From NCBI GenBank assembly GCA_017397955.1, contig JAFQHL010000062.1, forward strand, positions 1 to 50,617: a stretch of DNA of 50,617 nt, read 5' to 3'. The DNA comes from Clostridia bacterium. Lineage in GTDB: Bacteria; Bacillota; Clostridia; Oscillospirales; CAG-382. Below, piece by piece: positions 41,719 through 49,014 of this stretch (position 1 is its first letter; the number at the start of each line of letters is the position of its first letter). The position numbers and the translations under genes are program-made. The notes under the pieces were generated by a model that saw only the letters and a program-made list of their open reading frames with translations, was not told the DNA's origin and did not search any database.

Positions 41719-44700
41719 TTAAAAGCTATCGATAATATCTGCATCGTATTTAAGAATCATTGCCGCATCAAGGCTGTTAACTATGCCGTCGCCGTTAACG
41801 TCCGCTGCCACATAAGCAGCGACATCAAGGACAATAAGCTGTGCGTCGTGCTTAAGTGTCTGCGCCGCATCAAGGCTGTTGACTACACCGTCGCCGTTCA
41901 CGTCACCGCAAAGGATATTTGCTATGTCGTCGGAGGGTTCACTCTCGGAAGGTTCGCTCTCGGAGGGTTCACTCTCGGAAGGTTCGCTCTCGGAGGGTTC
42001 ACTCTCGGAAGGTTCACTCTCGGAAGGTTCGCTCTCGGAAGGTTCACTCTCGGAGGGTTCGCTCTCGGAAGGTTCACTTTCGGAAGGTTCGCTCTCGGAA
42101 GGTTCGCTCTCGGAAGGTTCACTCTCGGAAGGTTCACTCTCGGAAGGTTCGCTCTCGGAAGGTTCACTCTCGGAGGGTTCACTCTCGGAAGGTTCGCTTT
42201 CAAAGGGCTCTTCTTCGGAGGACACTTCCTCGGAAGGCTCTTCCGTATCATCGAAAACTACATCCCAAATAGCATAAAGTGTAGTGTCGCTTGTAGCAAC
42301 GAAAGAATCGCCGGGCTGATACGAAGCATAATCAGCGGTTGAAGATGTGTCCCAACCTGCAAAAGTATAGCCCGTGCGCGAGGGAGCAGAGGGTGCGATC
42401 ACCGCACCGCCGTAGTTTACAGTTTGGGTCTTAAGTGTGGTACCATCCCAATCCTTGAAGGTTACGGTATAAGAGTTTGCTTGCCAAACGGCATACAAAG
42501 TGGTATTTGAATTGGTAGAGAAAGTGGAGCTGGGTTGATATGTGGCAGTTGTGGCAGAACTGCTTGTAGACCAACCTTTAAAGGTGTAGTTTGGTCTCGT
42601 AGGAATGGTGCTACTTAAAGTTATGTCCTTGCCATAATCCTTGCTTTGAGAAGGAGGAGCGCCAGAACCGCCGTTGCCGTTATAAGTAATAGTGTATACT
42701 CTACCAAAGGTAAAGGGGATTGTACCTGTATTAGACGAATTGTAATACCTGATTCCGAAAATGTACTTAGTGCCGGCAGTTAAATTGTATTCCAAACGGA
42801 AGTTGGTGGAGTCGCCACCATCATCATCGCTATCAAGCTCGGTCAAAGATGAATCGTAAAGATAAACCTTGGTGTCAGACGAACCTGTGGAGTATATTAC
42901 AAACTTGCCGCTGGTTGTAGGCGTATACGTATAATACCTCATTTGGCCATCCGTAGAAACAACTGCGCTGTTGGAAGAGTTTACACTTATGTTTGTAGGA
43001 TTAAGTTCCCACACCGCATACAAGGTGGTGTTTGAATTGGTAGAAAAAGTGAAGCCGGGTTGATATGTGGCAGTTGTGGCAGAACTGCTTGTAGACCAAC
43101 CTTTAAAGGTGTAGTTTGGTCTTGTAGGAATGGTGCTACTTAAAGTTATGTCCTTGCCATAATCCTTGCTTTGAGAAGGAGGAGCGCCAGAACCGCCGTT
43201 GCCGTTATAGGTAATAGTGTATACTCTACCAAAAACAAAGGGGATCGTGCCCGTAGTAGAAGAGCTGTAATATTTTACACCGAAAATGTACTTAGTACCA
43301 GCAGTTAAATTGTATTCCAAACGGAAGTTTCTGTTGTCACCTCCGTCGTCGTTATTTGTTAATTCGTTAAGGCTTGCATCGTAAAGATGAACCTTGGTAT
43401 CATCGGATGCCGTGGAATATATAACGTATTTACCACTTGTAGACGGAGTGTATGAGTAGTATTTCATATCACCGCCCGTGGATATGGTAGCGCTGTTGGA
43501 AGAGTTGATGCTTAGCGGTGTGTGAGTAATTGAATCGGAGACGGTAACCGATATTGACTTTGAACCAATAATATAAGATTTGGCGCTGTCGCTATATATA
43601 CTTATTTCGATTTTTCCTATACCACTTTTTAAACCAGTTACAGTTAAAACTCCTTGACTAAGTGTATAGTTAAACAGCGATTCGTCCCACTCTGAAAACA
43701 CTTTAGCTGTATCTGGCCAAATTCCATCAATAGAAATATTAACAGATTCACTTTGACCCGTTTTAACAGATATTGAAGCTGCTGAAACATACCAATTAAC
43801 ATGCCAACATTGTTGACATGTATTTGATTGAGCATATTCACCGGTAACTATATATCCACCACAAGAAGCGTAATCAACGCATCTTTGCGTAATAACGTGA
43901 GGATGGTCTGTTTCGTAAACTCTTTGTCCCGTATAACTATGTATATGTATATCAAACAGTGAAATTTTGCTATGAACAGTCTTGGTGCCGCCCGTATCAA
44001 GCGGATAAGATACTAAACAACATCCATCCGTGTATACTTCATGTATTGTGCATTGATCGGATGTTCCAATCCAAGCGGTTGAACTTATCTGACTATGATT
44101 TGCGTCAAAAATGTTTTCGGCGGTAATTGTTACTTTGGGATAAGCGGTAAAGTTCGTTCCATAGGAGTAATCTATTTTATGATCACCGCTATAATTGGGT
44201 ATTCCGTAACAACATATGTTTTGGTGTTGATAGTGTCTTGTGTGTCTGTATACAATGTATCCTTCACTGCTACCGTTGCTATTGGTGTTTCCTTCGATAG
44301 TTGTTATATAACCTGTTGATTTATTAACCGTTTCAACTATTCCGACATGATAGTGATCGCCATTACTATTAGGACCGTAAAACACCAAATCGCCAGGCTT
44401 TGGAAAATAATTGCTACGACCATGTGTGTTGGGAATATTGAAATAACCGCTAAAAGGACTCGCTATTCCTTGGCGATTAATTATAGAACCACTGATACCG
44501 GCTTCTTTGGCGCACCACGAAATGAAATATGCGCACCAAGCAACGTTGTAGACACCAAATGCTGCACTGTATTTATTGCTGTTGCTTGAACCCTCTTGAT
44601 ATCCAATTTGAGTTTGGGCTACTGCCACAATATCAGCTGCTTGATTGCCTGTGTTTGTATGGGTGTTTTCGTACGCCGCCGATACCCTGATGACATTGTT

Positions 44701-44778
44701 TGGCGTGGCGCAATGACAACCAATAACAAAAACAAAGGCTATCATTAACGATAGAAAACGTTTAAGTAACTTTTTCAT
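41719..44778 (-). CDS. Secreted CHAP amidase with InlB-type repeats and dockerin
   Basis: ATG 44778 (1019 aa) has GGAGG 11 bases upstream and starts a signal peptide; a longer frame runs through the leader. Domains: signal peptide about 1-35; CHAP cysteine amidase/endopeptidase about 45-185 with C82 (NVAWCAYF), H144 (DHYHVGIVE) and E162; an SH3-like part about 200-275; a beta domain about 320-415; two modules of a PPC-like domain plus an InlB_B repeat (NGNGGSGAPP...YAVW), a third InlB_B repeat (GYTFAGWDTS); about 18 ESEPS repeats (41929-42205); a C-terminal dockerin (about 955-1015; GDVNGDGVVNSLD, ADVNGDGIVNSLD). It should cut peptidoglycan cross-bridges or stems. The dockerin is close in sequence to that of the amidase at 3.2-6.6 kb, so both may use the same cohesin. 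Confidence 0.93.
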   Translation of the reverse strand: MKKLLKRFLSLMIAFVFVIGCHCATPNNVIRVSAAYENTHTNTGNQAADIVAVAQTQIGYQEGSSNSNKYSAAFGVYNVAWCAYFISWCAKEAGISGSIINRQGIASPFSGYFNIPNTHGRSNYFPKPGDLVFYGPNSNGDHYHVGIVETVNKSTGYITTIEGNTNSNGSSEGYIVYRHTRHYQHQNICCYGIPNYSGDHKIDYSYGTNFTAYPKVTITAENIFDANHSQISSTAWIGTSDQCTIHEVYTDGCCLVSYPLDTGGTKTVHSKISLFDIHIHSYTGQRVYETDHPHVITQRCVDYASCGGYIVTGEYAQSNTCQQCWHVNWYVSAASISVKTGQSESVNISIDGIWPDTAKVFSEWDESLFNYTLSQGVLTVTGLKSGIGKIEISIYSDSAKSYIIGSKSISVTVSDSITHTPLSINSSNSATISTGGDMKYYSYTPSTSGKYVIYSTASDDTKVHLYDASLNELTNNDDGGDNRNFRLEYNLTAGTKYIFGVKYYSSSTTGTIPFVFGRVYTITYNGNGGSGAPPSQSKDYGKDITLSSTIPTRPNYTFKGWSTSSSATTATYQPGFTFSTNSNTTLYAVWELNPTNISVNSSNSAVVSTDGQMRYYTYTPTTSGKFVIYSTGSSDTKVYLYDSSLTELDSDDDGGDSTNFRLEYNLTAGTKYIFGIRYYNSSNTGTIPFTFGRVYTITYNGNGGSGAPPSQSKDYGKDITLSSTIPTRPNYTFKGWSTSSSATTATYQPSSTFSTNSNTTLYAVWQANSYTVTFKDWDGTTLKTQTVNYGGAVIAPSAPSRTGYTFAGWDTSSTADYASYQPGDSFVATSDTTLYAIWDVVFDDTEEPSEEVSSEEEPFESEPSESEPSESEPSESEPSESEPSESEPSESEPSESEPSESEPSESEPSESEPSESEPSESEPSESEPSESEPSESEPSESEPSESEPSDDIANILCGDVNGDGVVNSLDAAQTLKHDAQLIVLDVAAYVAADVNGDGIVNSLDAAMILKYDADIIDSF
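41929..42205 (-). repeat. 15-bp tandem repeat encoding ESEPS
   Basis: About 17 near-perfect 15-bp units plus degenerate edges, differing mostly by an A/G or A/C swap at two positions (both silent or third-position on the coding strand). It encodes a stiff, acidic Ser/Glu/Pro linker in front of the dockerin. The array is open in several other frames, which makes spurious long antisense frames. Confidence 0.9.
42500..43237 (-). repeat. Recent internal duplication, 525-bp period
   Basis: Bases about 42500-42712 and 43025-43237 are almost identical at DNA level, including silent positions, with an offset of 525 bp (175 codons, one PPC plus InlB module). The near absence of silent differences suggests recent duplication or gene conversion. 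Confidence 0.8.
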
Positions 44779-44814
44779 ATTAATTTTCCTCCAAATTTTA
44801 ATTTTATTTATAAT

Positions 44815-44842
44815 AAAAAATGCGCCAACCGAAGTCAGCGCA
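44815..44842 (-). terminator. Intrinsic terminator inside the leader of the CHAP gene
   Basis: A 9-bp stem (44821-44829 with 44834-44842, two G-T pairs) with a TTCG tetraloop, followed by TTTTTTA on the minus strand. It lies between promoter and ATG, so it must be read through for expression. Confidence 0.75.
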
Positions 44843-45025
44843 TTAAAACACAAACTCCGATTGTCGGCAAACAAACTATATACAAAAGTGGAATACCACA
44901 TAATCATATAGGAACGGAATTTGCATTTTACAAATATAATTCCCATATGATTAAACAACAAAGGACAGAGATATCCCAAAAAAGCAGAAATATCCCACGT
45001 TTGTATATATTCAGTTTGTTTGCCG
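44843..45025 (-). promoter_or_regulatory. Long structured 5' leader of the CHAP gene (possible cis-regulatory RNA)
   Basis: The predicted transcript (start near 45024) folds into nested inverted repeats: outer arms 44994-45025 and 44864-44891 (GGCAAACAAACT and TATACAAA shared, small bulges), inner arms 44940-44953 and 44901-44914 (13 of 14 paired), and a central ATTTG/CAAAT hairpin. The terminator at 44815-44842 follows at once. Promoter, structured aptamer-like part, terminator, gene is the layout of a transcriptional riboswitch or attenuator. I do not recognise a known class. Confidence 0.6.
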
Positions 45026-45030
45026 ATACT

Positions 45031-45059
45031 ATTTTATCACAAAGTTTGTGTGTTGTCAA
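45031..45059 (-). promoter_or_regulatory. Promoter of the CHAP gene leader
   Basis: TTGACA (45054-45059) and TAAAAT (45031-45036), 17-bp spacer, minus strand. Confidence 0.75.
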
Positions 45060-45075
45060 TATTTGGTGCAAAAAA

Positions 45076-45160
45076 ATTGGACACATCATGTAAATACATT
45101 ACAAAATGATGTGTCCAATGTGTTTTCGGGGTCCCCAAGAAGTATGCCGACTTCTTGGGG
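45076..45160. terminator. Two hairpins upstream of the CHAP promoter
   Basis: A perfect 14-bp stem (45076-45089 with 45106-45119) with an A run on its left, able to stop rightward-to-leftward transcripts, and an 11-bp stem CCCCAAGAAGT / ACTTCTTGGGG (45133-45143, 45150-45160) without a clear T run. Confidence 0.6.
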
Positions 45161-45213
45161 TGTAAATTTAGCTTTAATCGCACATTTCAGTGCGTGAAAT
45201 GGGGGAGAAGTGC

Positions 45214-45373
45214 TTACTTAACAGCTTCGTGGGCTGCAACAGCGCAAGCAACGGTAGCACCACCCCCAAGCAAGCGTTAATTACTTAACAGCTTCTTCAA
45301 CTGCAACAGCGCAAGCAACAGTAGCACCAACCATGGGGTTGTTACCCATACCGATAAGACCCATCATTTCTAC
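45214..45373 (-). pseudogene. Two staggered copies of the 3' end of an unidentified gene
   Basis: On the minus strand 45373-45281 reads VEMMGLIGMGNNPMVGATVA then CAVAVEEAVK and a stop, with no start or upstream coding. Sixty-seven bases further, 45270-45214 repeats the end: GGGATVACAVAAHEAVK stop. The last bases TTACTTAACAGCTTC and GCAACAGCGCAAGCAAC are shared exactly. It looks like gene-end debris left by recombination at an integration boundary. I could not name the parent protein. Confidence 0.6.
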
Positions 45374-45378
45374 GCGAG

Positions 45379-45641
45379 AGGGCTGTCGCCCTCTCCAAAA
45401 GTGCGGGAAAAGCCTTCTAATTTACATTAAACCTGTTATTCAAGGAACACATCACGCGAATAAGGATTCACATACTACCATACGAATCATATTTCGTCAA
45501 TAGTTTAGAGGCATTATTTTAAAGAAAAAAGCGAATCACATCATTTTCGATTTTTTACAAAGTGAATCACATTATTATAAAGGGGTCTAAATCATTACAA
45601 AGCATTACTAATTGTTCTTAATCATTCTTAATGATTCTTAA
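45379..45641. other. Non-coding A/T-rich stretch with short direct repeats
   Basis: No gene seen. GAATCACAT(C/T)ATT occurs at about 45533 and 45563, and CTTAAT(C/G)ATT-type repeats stand just behind the WYL stop (45618-45645). A GAGAGGGCGACAGCCCTC hairpin is at about 45377-45394. The repeats might mark an attachment or regulator site. Confidence 0.4.
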
Positions 45642-46718
45642 TTATTCCAATTCGTATTTGCTTTGAATACCGGTAATAAAGGCTTTCATTTTTTCTACCA
45701 CCCAATCGGGACTTGTAATAACCGCACGTTTGCCGAATCCGCATATCCAACCAAAGAACGGGTCGCTAACTTCTACTTCCGCCGATACGGAGAAGTGTTT
45801 ATCATCAATCTTTTTGTAAAAGGCATCAACGCCAAAGCGTTCAACTACCGCATCCAATAGGTTGTTAGTAAATCTTATCTGAACTCTTTGGTTATCACCG
45901 CGATACATAGAAAAAACACGCCTTGTAAAACTTGAAAAATCAATCCGCTTGTATTCTTCGTTGCCTTCTCTTGGCTCGTCAATGATTTTAATATCTTTCA
46001 TACGGTCTATTCTGAAGGTGGTTATCATCTTTTTCTTTTTACCGCCGTAAGCTAATAAATAAAAATTGCCCTCGTTGCTTAAAACCTTAAAAGGGCTGTA
46101 AATGTAATAATCACCTTTACGGCGTGTAATTTGCTTTTCAAGGTTATCAATATCGTATTTTAGGTATTTGAACTTAATCTTTTTATTTTCTCTTATGGCT
46201 TCGGTAATAGTGCTGAAATATCCAACAAGAGAACTGCTTTTCGTCTTTGGTCTGTCAAACACAAAAACCTCGTTGTTTAAATGCTCGGCTTGATGGATAC
46301 TACAAAGGCTGTTTGTTATTATCTCTCTAAACCTCTCGGCTTGCTTTTCGGTAATAAACTTGGCAGAATTAACACATTCGGCAAGAAGCTGTATTTCCTC
46401 AAAGTCATAAGGTCGCCTTTCTATCTTAAAGCCCTTTTCGCCCTTCTTGCCGGTGCGGTCATATACGATCTTGTATTGCGGTCTTTCGTCGTCGTCAATA
46501 TCAAACTCCGCATCAGGATCAAATAATTCGGCAAGTTCTCTTATATCTCTGCCGATGGTATGAACGTCTGCTTCAACACCGTAAAGCTCAAGTTTTTCTT
46601 GTATATCAGTAAGTGATAGTTTATGGTTTTCGTCTGTGTATTTAAGTAAGATGTGGGCTATCAATAAGGCTTTTTGCTTTTGGTTTGGTCTTTTGTATCC
46701 TGCTTTGCGGTTATCCAT
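45642..46718 (-). CDS. WYL-domain transcriptional regulator
   Basis: A 358-residue protein with an N-terminal helix-turn-helix (about 15-85, IAHILLKYTDENHKLSLTDIQEKL...TIGRDIREL), a WYL domain (about 165-260; here KIKFKYLKYD, YIYSPFKVLSNEGNFYLLAYGG) and a C-terminal WCX domain (about 275-350). These regulators sense nucleic acid or small ligands and often control defence or mobile-element genes. Promoter at 46745-46773, GGAGG in front of ATG 46718. Whether it belongs to the mobile element is inferred from its neighbours. Confidence 0.9.
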   Translation of the reverse strand: MDNRKAGYKRPNQKQKALLIAHILLKYTDENHKLSLTDIQEKLELYGVEADVHTIGRDIRELAELFDPDAEFDIDDDERPQYKIVYDRTGKKGEKGFKIERRPYDFEEIQLLAECVNSAKFITEKQAERFREIITNSLCSIHQAEHLNNEVFVFDRPKTKSSSLVGYFSTITEAIRENKKIKFKYLKYDIDNLEKQITRRKGDYYIYSPFKVLSNEGNFYLLAYGGKKKKMITTFRIDRMKDIKIIDEPREGNEEYKRIDFSSFTRRVFSMYRGDNQRVQIRFTNNLLDAVVERFGVDAFYKKIDDKHFSVSAEVEVSDPFFGWICGFGKRAVITSPDWVVEKMKAFITGIQSKYELE

Positions 46719-46744
46719 AATACACCTCCAACGTGGTTTGTATT

Positions 46745-46773
46745 AGTGTATCATATTTTGCTATTTCTTTCAA
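46745..46773 (-). promoter_or_regulatory. Promoter of the WYL regulator gene
   Basis: TTGAAA (46768-46773) and TACACT (46745-46750), 17-bp spacer, minus strand. Confidence 0.6.
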
Positions 46774-46800
46774 TATCCACACTTTCCAACAGCAGAGAAA

Positions 46801-46827
46801 AGACGGCAACTTTGCTCGTTGCCGTCT
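46801..46827 (-). terminator. Intrinsic terminator of the serine recombinase gene
   Basis: AGACGGCAAC / GTTGCCGTCT (46801-46810, 46818-46827) followed by TTTTCTCTG on the minus strand, 4 bases past the recombinase stop. Confidence 0.8.
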
Positions 46828-46831
46828 CCGC

Positions 46832-47398
46832 TTATCTATTTCTTTTAGCTCTTATAAGTGTGCTCTTGCTGATGCCGGTTATCGCTTTAACTTGTGTGTA
46901 GCTTTTGCCGGATTCCAACAGTTCAAGGGCGTGTGATATCTGAATGGAAGTGAACTTCTTAGGTCTGCCGTCCTTAAAGTCGGGGTTTTGCTTGGCAACG
47001 CTTTTTCCTACCTGTGTGCGTTCAACTATCATTCCACGCTCATATTCAGCGAAGGCAAGCATTACAGTCAATATTAGGTTGCCGGTTAGCGTATTCTCAA
47101 TAAGCCCCATATTAAGTATATGAACCCTAATACCACGATTAAACAAATCACGCACGGTCTGAACTCCGTCAATAGCAGTCCTTGCAAAGCGGTCAAGCTT
47201 ACACACAACTAAGGTGTCTCCCTCTTGGAGCCTGTCCAATAGAGCACCAAACTTTGGGCGTTCCATAGTCTTTCCGGTAAATGCTTCGGTTATTATCTCA
47301 GCACAACCATATTTGTTTAAGGCTTCAACTTGTTCTTTAACGCTGTTGCCGTCTCTGCCTTGGGTTGCCGTTGATACTCTTGCGTATCCGTATATCAT
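46832..47398 (-). CDS. Small serine recombinase (resolvase/invertase family)
   Basis: A 188-residue protein of normal resolvase length. Catalytic Ser9 in YARVST, arginines in LDRFART (about 68-74) and [13 protein letters not shown] (about 120-132), and a C-terminal helix-turn-helix (about 145-185, [22 protein letters not shown]). It cuts and rejoins DNA at paired sites, resolving cointegrates or inverting segments. Three copies of one motif lie directly upstream (47417-47505) and are candidate binding sites. It is the clearest mobile-element gene in the window. Confidence 0.93.
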   Translation of the reverse strand: MIYGYARVSTATQGRDGNSVKEQVEALNKYGCAEIITEAFTGKTMERPKFGALLDRLQEGDTLVVCKLDRFARTAIDGVQTVRDLFNRGIRVHILNMGLIENTLTGNLILTVMLAFAEYERGMIVERTQVGKSVAKQNPDFKDGRPKKFTSIQISHALELLESGKSYTQVKAITGISKSTLIRAKRNR

Positions 47399-47416
47399 TT
47401 TTTGCTCCTTTATATG

Positions 47417-47505
47417 ACACTAAGTTCTGACACCGATTTTTGCCTTTTGGCACTAACTTTTGATACCGCAAGGGAAGCGGTGTCAGAACTTATAAGTTTT
47501 GAAAC
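47417..47505. promoter_or_regulatory. Three-copy motif upstream of the recombinase gene (res-like or operator)
   Basis: The motif CGGTGTCAGAACTTA occurs on the minus strand from 47435 and on the plus strand from 47478; a related copy CGGTATCAAAAGTTAGTG starts at 47468 on the minus strand. Together the first and last give a perfect 14-bp inverted repeat (47422-47435 with 47478-47491). The third copy contains the palindrome AACTTATAAGTT. Resolvases usually bind sites just upstream of their own gene, which fits. Confidence 0.55.
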
Positions 47506-47535
47506 GTTAAACGTTTTTACTGATGTATTTGAAAT

Positions 47536-48183
47536 CTACTCTTCAATTAGCTGTTGGTCGCAGTCGATACAAGCAACTCTGACTTCGCGTGTCGCTCTTA
47601 CGCTCATACCGCAACACGGACAAACGTATTTGCGTGTGCTTGAGGTTTTGGGTGTTGTACCTGTGCTTGCTCCACCTTCGTGCGTTCCCGTTCCACCAAC
47701 TCTGAAAGCAAATAGCTCGTTGCGGTTGATTAGTATATCCGTCAGTTGGTTATCAATTACAAAGTTTATAAGCCTTTCGTTTGGTGAAGTGTGAGACCAA
47801 CCGTATTTATCACTACGCTCTACGCACAGCCCACGTGCCTCGGCTTCTTTTCTGAACTTTTGATTGTGGTATGTGTTACCTCTGCTACAATCTTGTATTT
47901 TGTTTATGTAATTAAAGTAATGTACCATTTCGTGTAGAAGTGTAGCACATACATCCTCAATGGGTCTTGCCAACGTTCCTGCTCCAATGTTTATTTCGTG
48001 CGTTCCGCCAACCGTTGAAACCCATGTGTTATCGCTCAAGGTGAAATGTCCGTAGGCTTTTGGTGTGGATTGTATTGTTATCGTTGGTCTTGAAAGTGCA
48101 CTTTCAAAAAACTCTGCGTTCAGTAAATCAAATACTTTATTAAGATACCCTGCCACTCTGTTATAGCTTGTTAATTGCTTCAT
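47536..48183 (-). CDS. SprT-like zinc metallopeptidase with C-terminal zinc ribbon
   Basis: A 215-residue protein. Metal site H84-E85-x2-H88 in LLHEMVHYFN, third His probably H106 in TYHNQKF, and a C-terminal zinc ribbon (about 183-210, YVCPCCG...CIDCD). SprT-like proteins of this form are frequent on conjugative and phage-like elements of Firmicutes; their target is not established (the eukaryotic relative Spartan cuts DNA-protein crosslinks). ATG 48183 has AAAGGAG upstream. An 18-bp palindrome lies inside the gene at 48090-48107. Confidence 0.88.
   Translation of the reverse strand: MKQLTSYNRVAGYLNKVFDLLNAEFFESALSRPTITIQSTPKAYGHFTLSDNTWVSTVGGTHEINIGAGTLARPIEDVCATLLHEMVHYFNYINKIQDCSRGNTYHNQKFRKEAEARGLCVERSDKYGWSHTSPNERLINFVIDNQLTDILINRNELFAFRVGGTGTHEGGASTGTTPKTSSTRKYVCPCCGMSVRATREVRVACIDCDQQLIEE
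48090..48107. repeat. 18-bp palindrome TTGAAAGTGCACTTTCAA, copy 1
   Basis: A perfect palindrome within the SprT-like gene (coding for ESALS). The same 18 bases occur at 49015-49032. Its core GTGCAC also appears in the divergent promoter region between them. Confidence 0.8.
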
Positions 48184-48299
48184 TTTGTTTTACTCCTTTT
48201 GTATTGATTTTTCCAAAAGGGCATGGTATAATAATCACGCCCTTTTGGGTGGAGCTCCTTGCCTGTAAGCTTTGGACGGCGTTGGCTTGGAGATTTTTC
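48184..48299 (-). other. Gap between the coiled-coil and SprT genes with a hairpin
   Basis: CCAAAAGGGC / GCCCTTTTGG (48213-48222, 48239-48248) is a perfect 10-bp stem with a 16-base loop and no T run after it, so it is more likely a processing or weak pause hairpin than a strong terminator. No gene is seen here. Confidence 0.5.
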
Positions 48300-48575
48300 T
48301 TATGCTATTGAAAATCTTTTGCTTGCTACTTGCTTTGTGAAGCGTTGGTATAGCTCATTGTATTCCTTTTTAAAAGCTGTTGTGTCAAATCTGTTGCTTA
48401 AAACGGAAGTCCATCTTACAATGTAAGCACCGGCTTCAAGCTCTTCCGTCTCTCGGTCAAGCATTTCAGCTTTTATGCTGTCTCTTAGCGCTTCCGCTTC
48501 GTTTTTTGCTTCTTCCATAAGAGCCTCCCATTCCTGTAATGCTTCGATTTTTGCTACGAGTTCGTTCTTAGACAT
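48300..48575 (-). CDS. Small coiled-coil protein of a mobile-element family
   Basis: A 91-residue protein. Residues about 5-45 are a heptad-rich coiled coil (LVAKIEALQEWEALMEEAKNEAEAL is the core), then EELEAGAYIVRWTSVLSNRFDTTAFKKEY. I recognise this C-terminal pattern from small proteins encoded near phage-type recombination genes in Firmicutes, but no function is established. AAAGGAG... ribosome site 9 bases before ATG 48575 and a strong promoter at 48627-48655. First gene of a leftward operon with the SprT-like gene. Confidence 0.75.
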   Translation of the reverse strand: MSKNELVAKIEALQEWEALMEEAKNEAEALRDSIKAEMLDRETEELEAGAYIVRWTSVLSNRFDTTAFKKEYNELYQRFTKQVASKRFSIA

Positions 48576-48626
48576 AAGTAAAATCTCCTTTAATTTTGTT
48601 CGGGTTTATCTCACCCGTCTGTATAT

Positions 48627-48655
48627 ATTATACACGAAACGACGTGCACAGTCAA
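48627..48655 (-). promoter_or_regulatory. Leftward promoter of the mobile-element operon
   Basis: TTGACT (48650-48655) and TATAAT (48627-48632), 17-bp spacer, minus strand. The spacer holds GTGCAC and CGTTTCGTG, and a mirrored GTTTCGTG lies at 48673-48680. Confidence 0.8.
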
Positions 48656-48704
48656 TATCCTTCATGCACAAAGTTTCGTGAATATTTTTGTGCATTTTGT
48701 GCAC

Positions 48705-48733
48705 TTGAAAACGTGCATACTTTGGTGTATAAT
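48705..48733 (+). promoter_or_regulatory. Rightward promoter of the XRE regulator gene
   Basis: TTGAAA (48705-48710) and TATAAT (48728-48733), 17-bp spacer. GTGCATTTTGTGCAC (48690-48704) abuts the -35 box and ACGTGCAT is in the spacer: candidate operators for the encoded XRE protein. Confidence 0.75.
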
Positions 48734-48763
48734 AACTACAAGGAAAATTAGGAGGTTTTTATT

Positions 48764-48988
48764 ATGGCTATTGTATATGATAAGCTTTTCGCGATGTTGA
48801 AGGACAAAGGCTACACAACTTATAAAATCCGTAAGACAAGGCTTATTAGCGAGGGCACAATGACAAATCTAAGAAACAGCAAGGGCGGTTTAGACCCCAA
48901 AACCCTAAACAGGCTTTGTCGTGTGCTTGAGTGTCAGCCGGGGGATTTGATGGAATATGTGCCGGACAAGGAAGAGGAAAGCCAATAG
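48764..48988 (+). CDS. XRE-family (Cro/CI-like) helix-turn-helix regulator
   Basis: A 74-residue single-domain protein: YDKLFAMLKDKGYTTYKIRK, helix-turn-helix with ISEGTMTNLRNSKGGLDPKTLNRLCRVLECQPGDLMEYV, the HTH_26 pattern of small Cro-like regulators. AGGAGG lies 8 bases before ATG. It is divergent from the coiled-coil/SprT operon and the GTGCA-type inverted repeats between the two promoters are its probable operators, giving a lysogeny-like switch (inference). Confidence 0.92.
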   Translation: MAIVYDKLFAMLKDKGYTTYKIRKTRLISEGTMTNLRNSKGGLDPKTLNRLCRVLECQPGDLMEYVPDKEEESQ

Positions 48989-49014
48989 GGGAGTGGTTTT
49001 TGGGATTTTCTGTT

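Noticed and set aside
41929..42205. CRISPR array
   Set aside because: Units are 15 bp with no spacers and encode a regular peptide linker; no cas genes are near.
41848..42342. Several long frames on both strands across the ESEPS array
   Set aside because: The 15-bp repeat has no stop in several frames, so open frames are automatic. Only the ESEPS frame is joined to real domains.
44779..44979. N-terminal extension of the CHAP protein to 44979
   Set aside because: It would translate the leader hairpins and terminator; signal peptide and GGAGG place the start at 44778.
44815..45025. ydaO (c-di-AMP) or GEMM (c-di-GMP) riboswitch, often linked to wall hydrolases
   Set aside because: I could not find the conserved core bases of either class; left as an unclassified leader.
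45181..45420. A complete gene with the GATVACAVA tail
   Set aside because: No start, ribosome site or upstream coding sequence; the tail is present twice as short fragments only.
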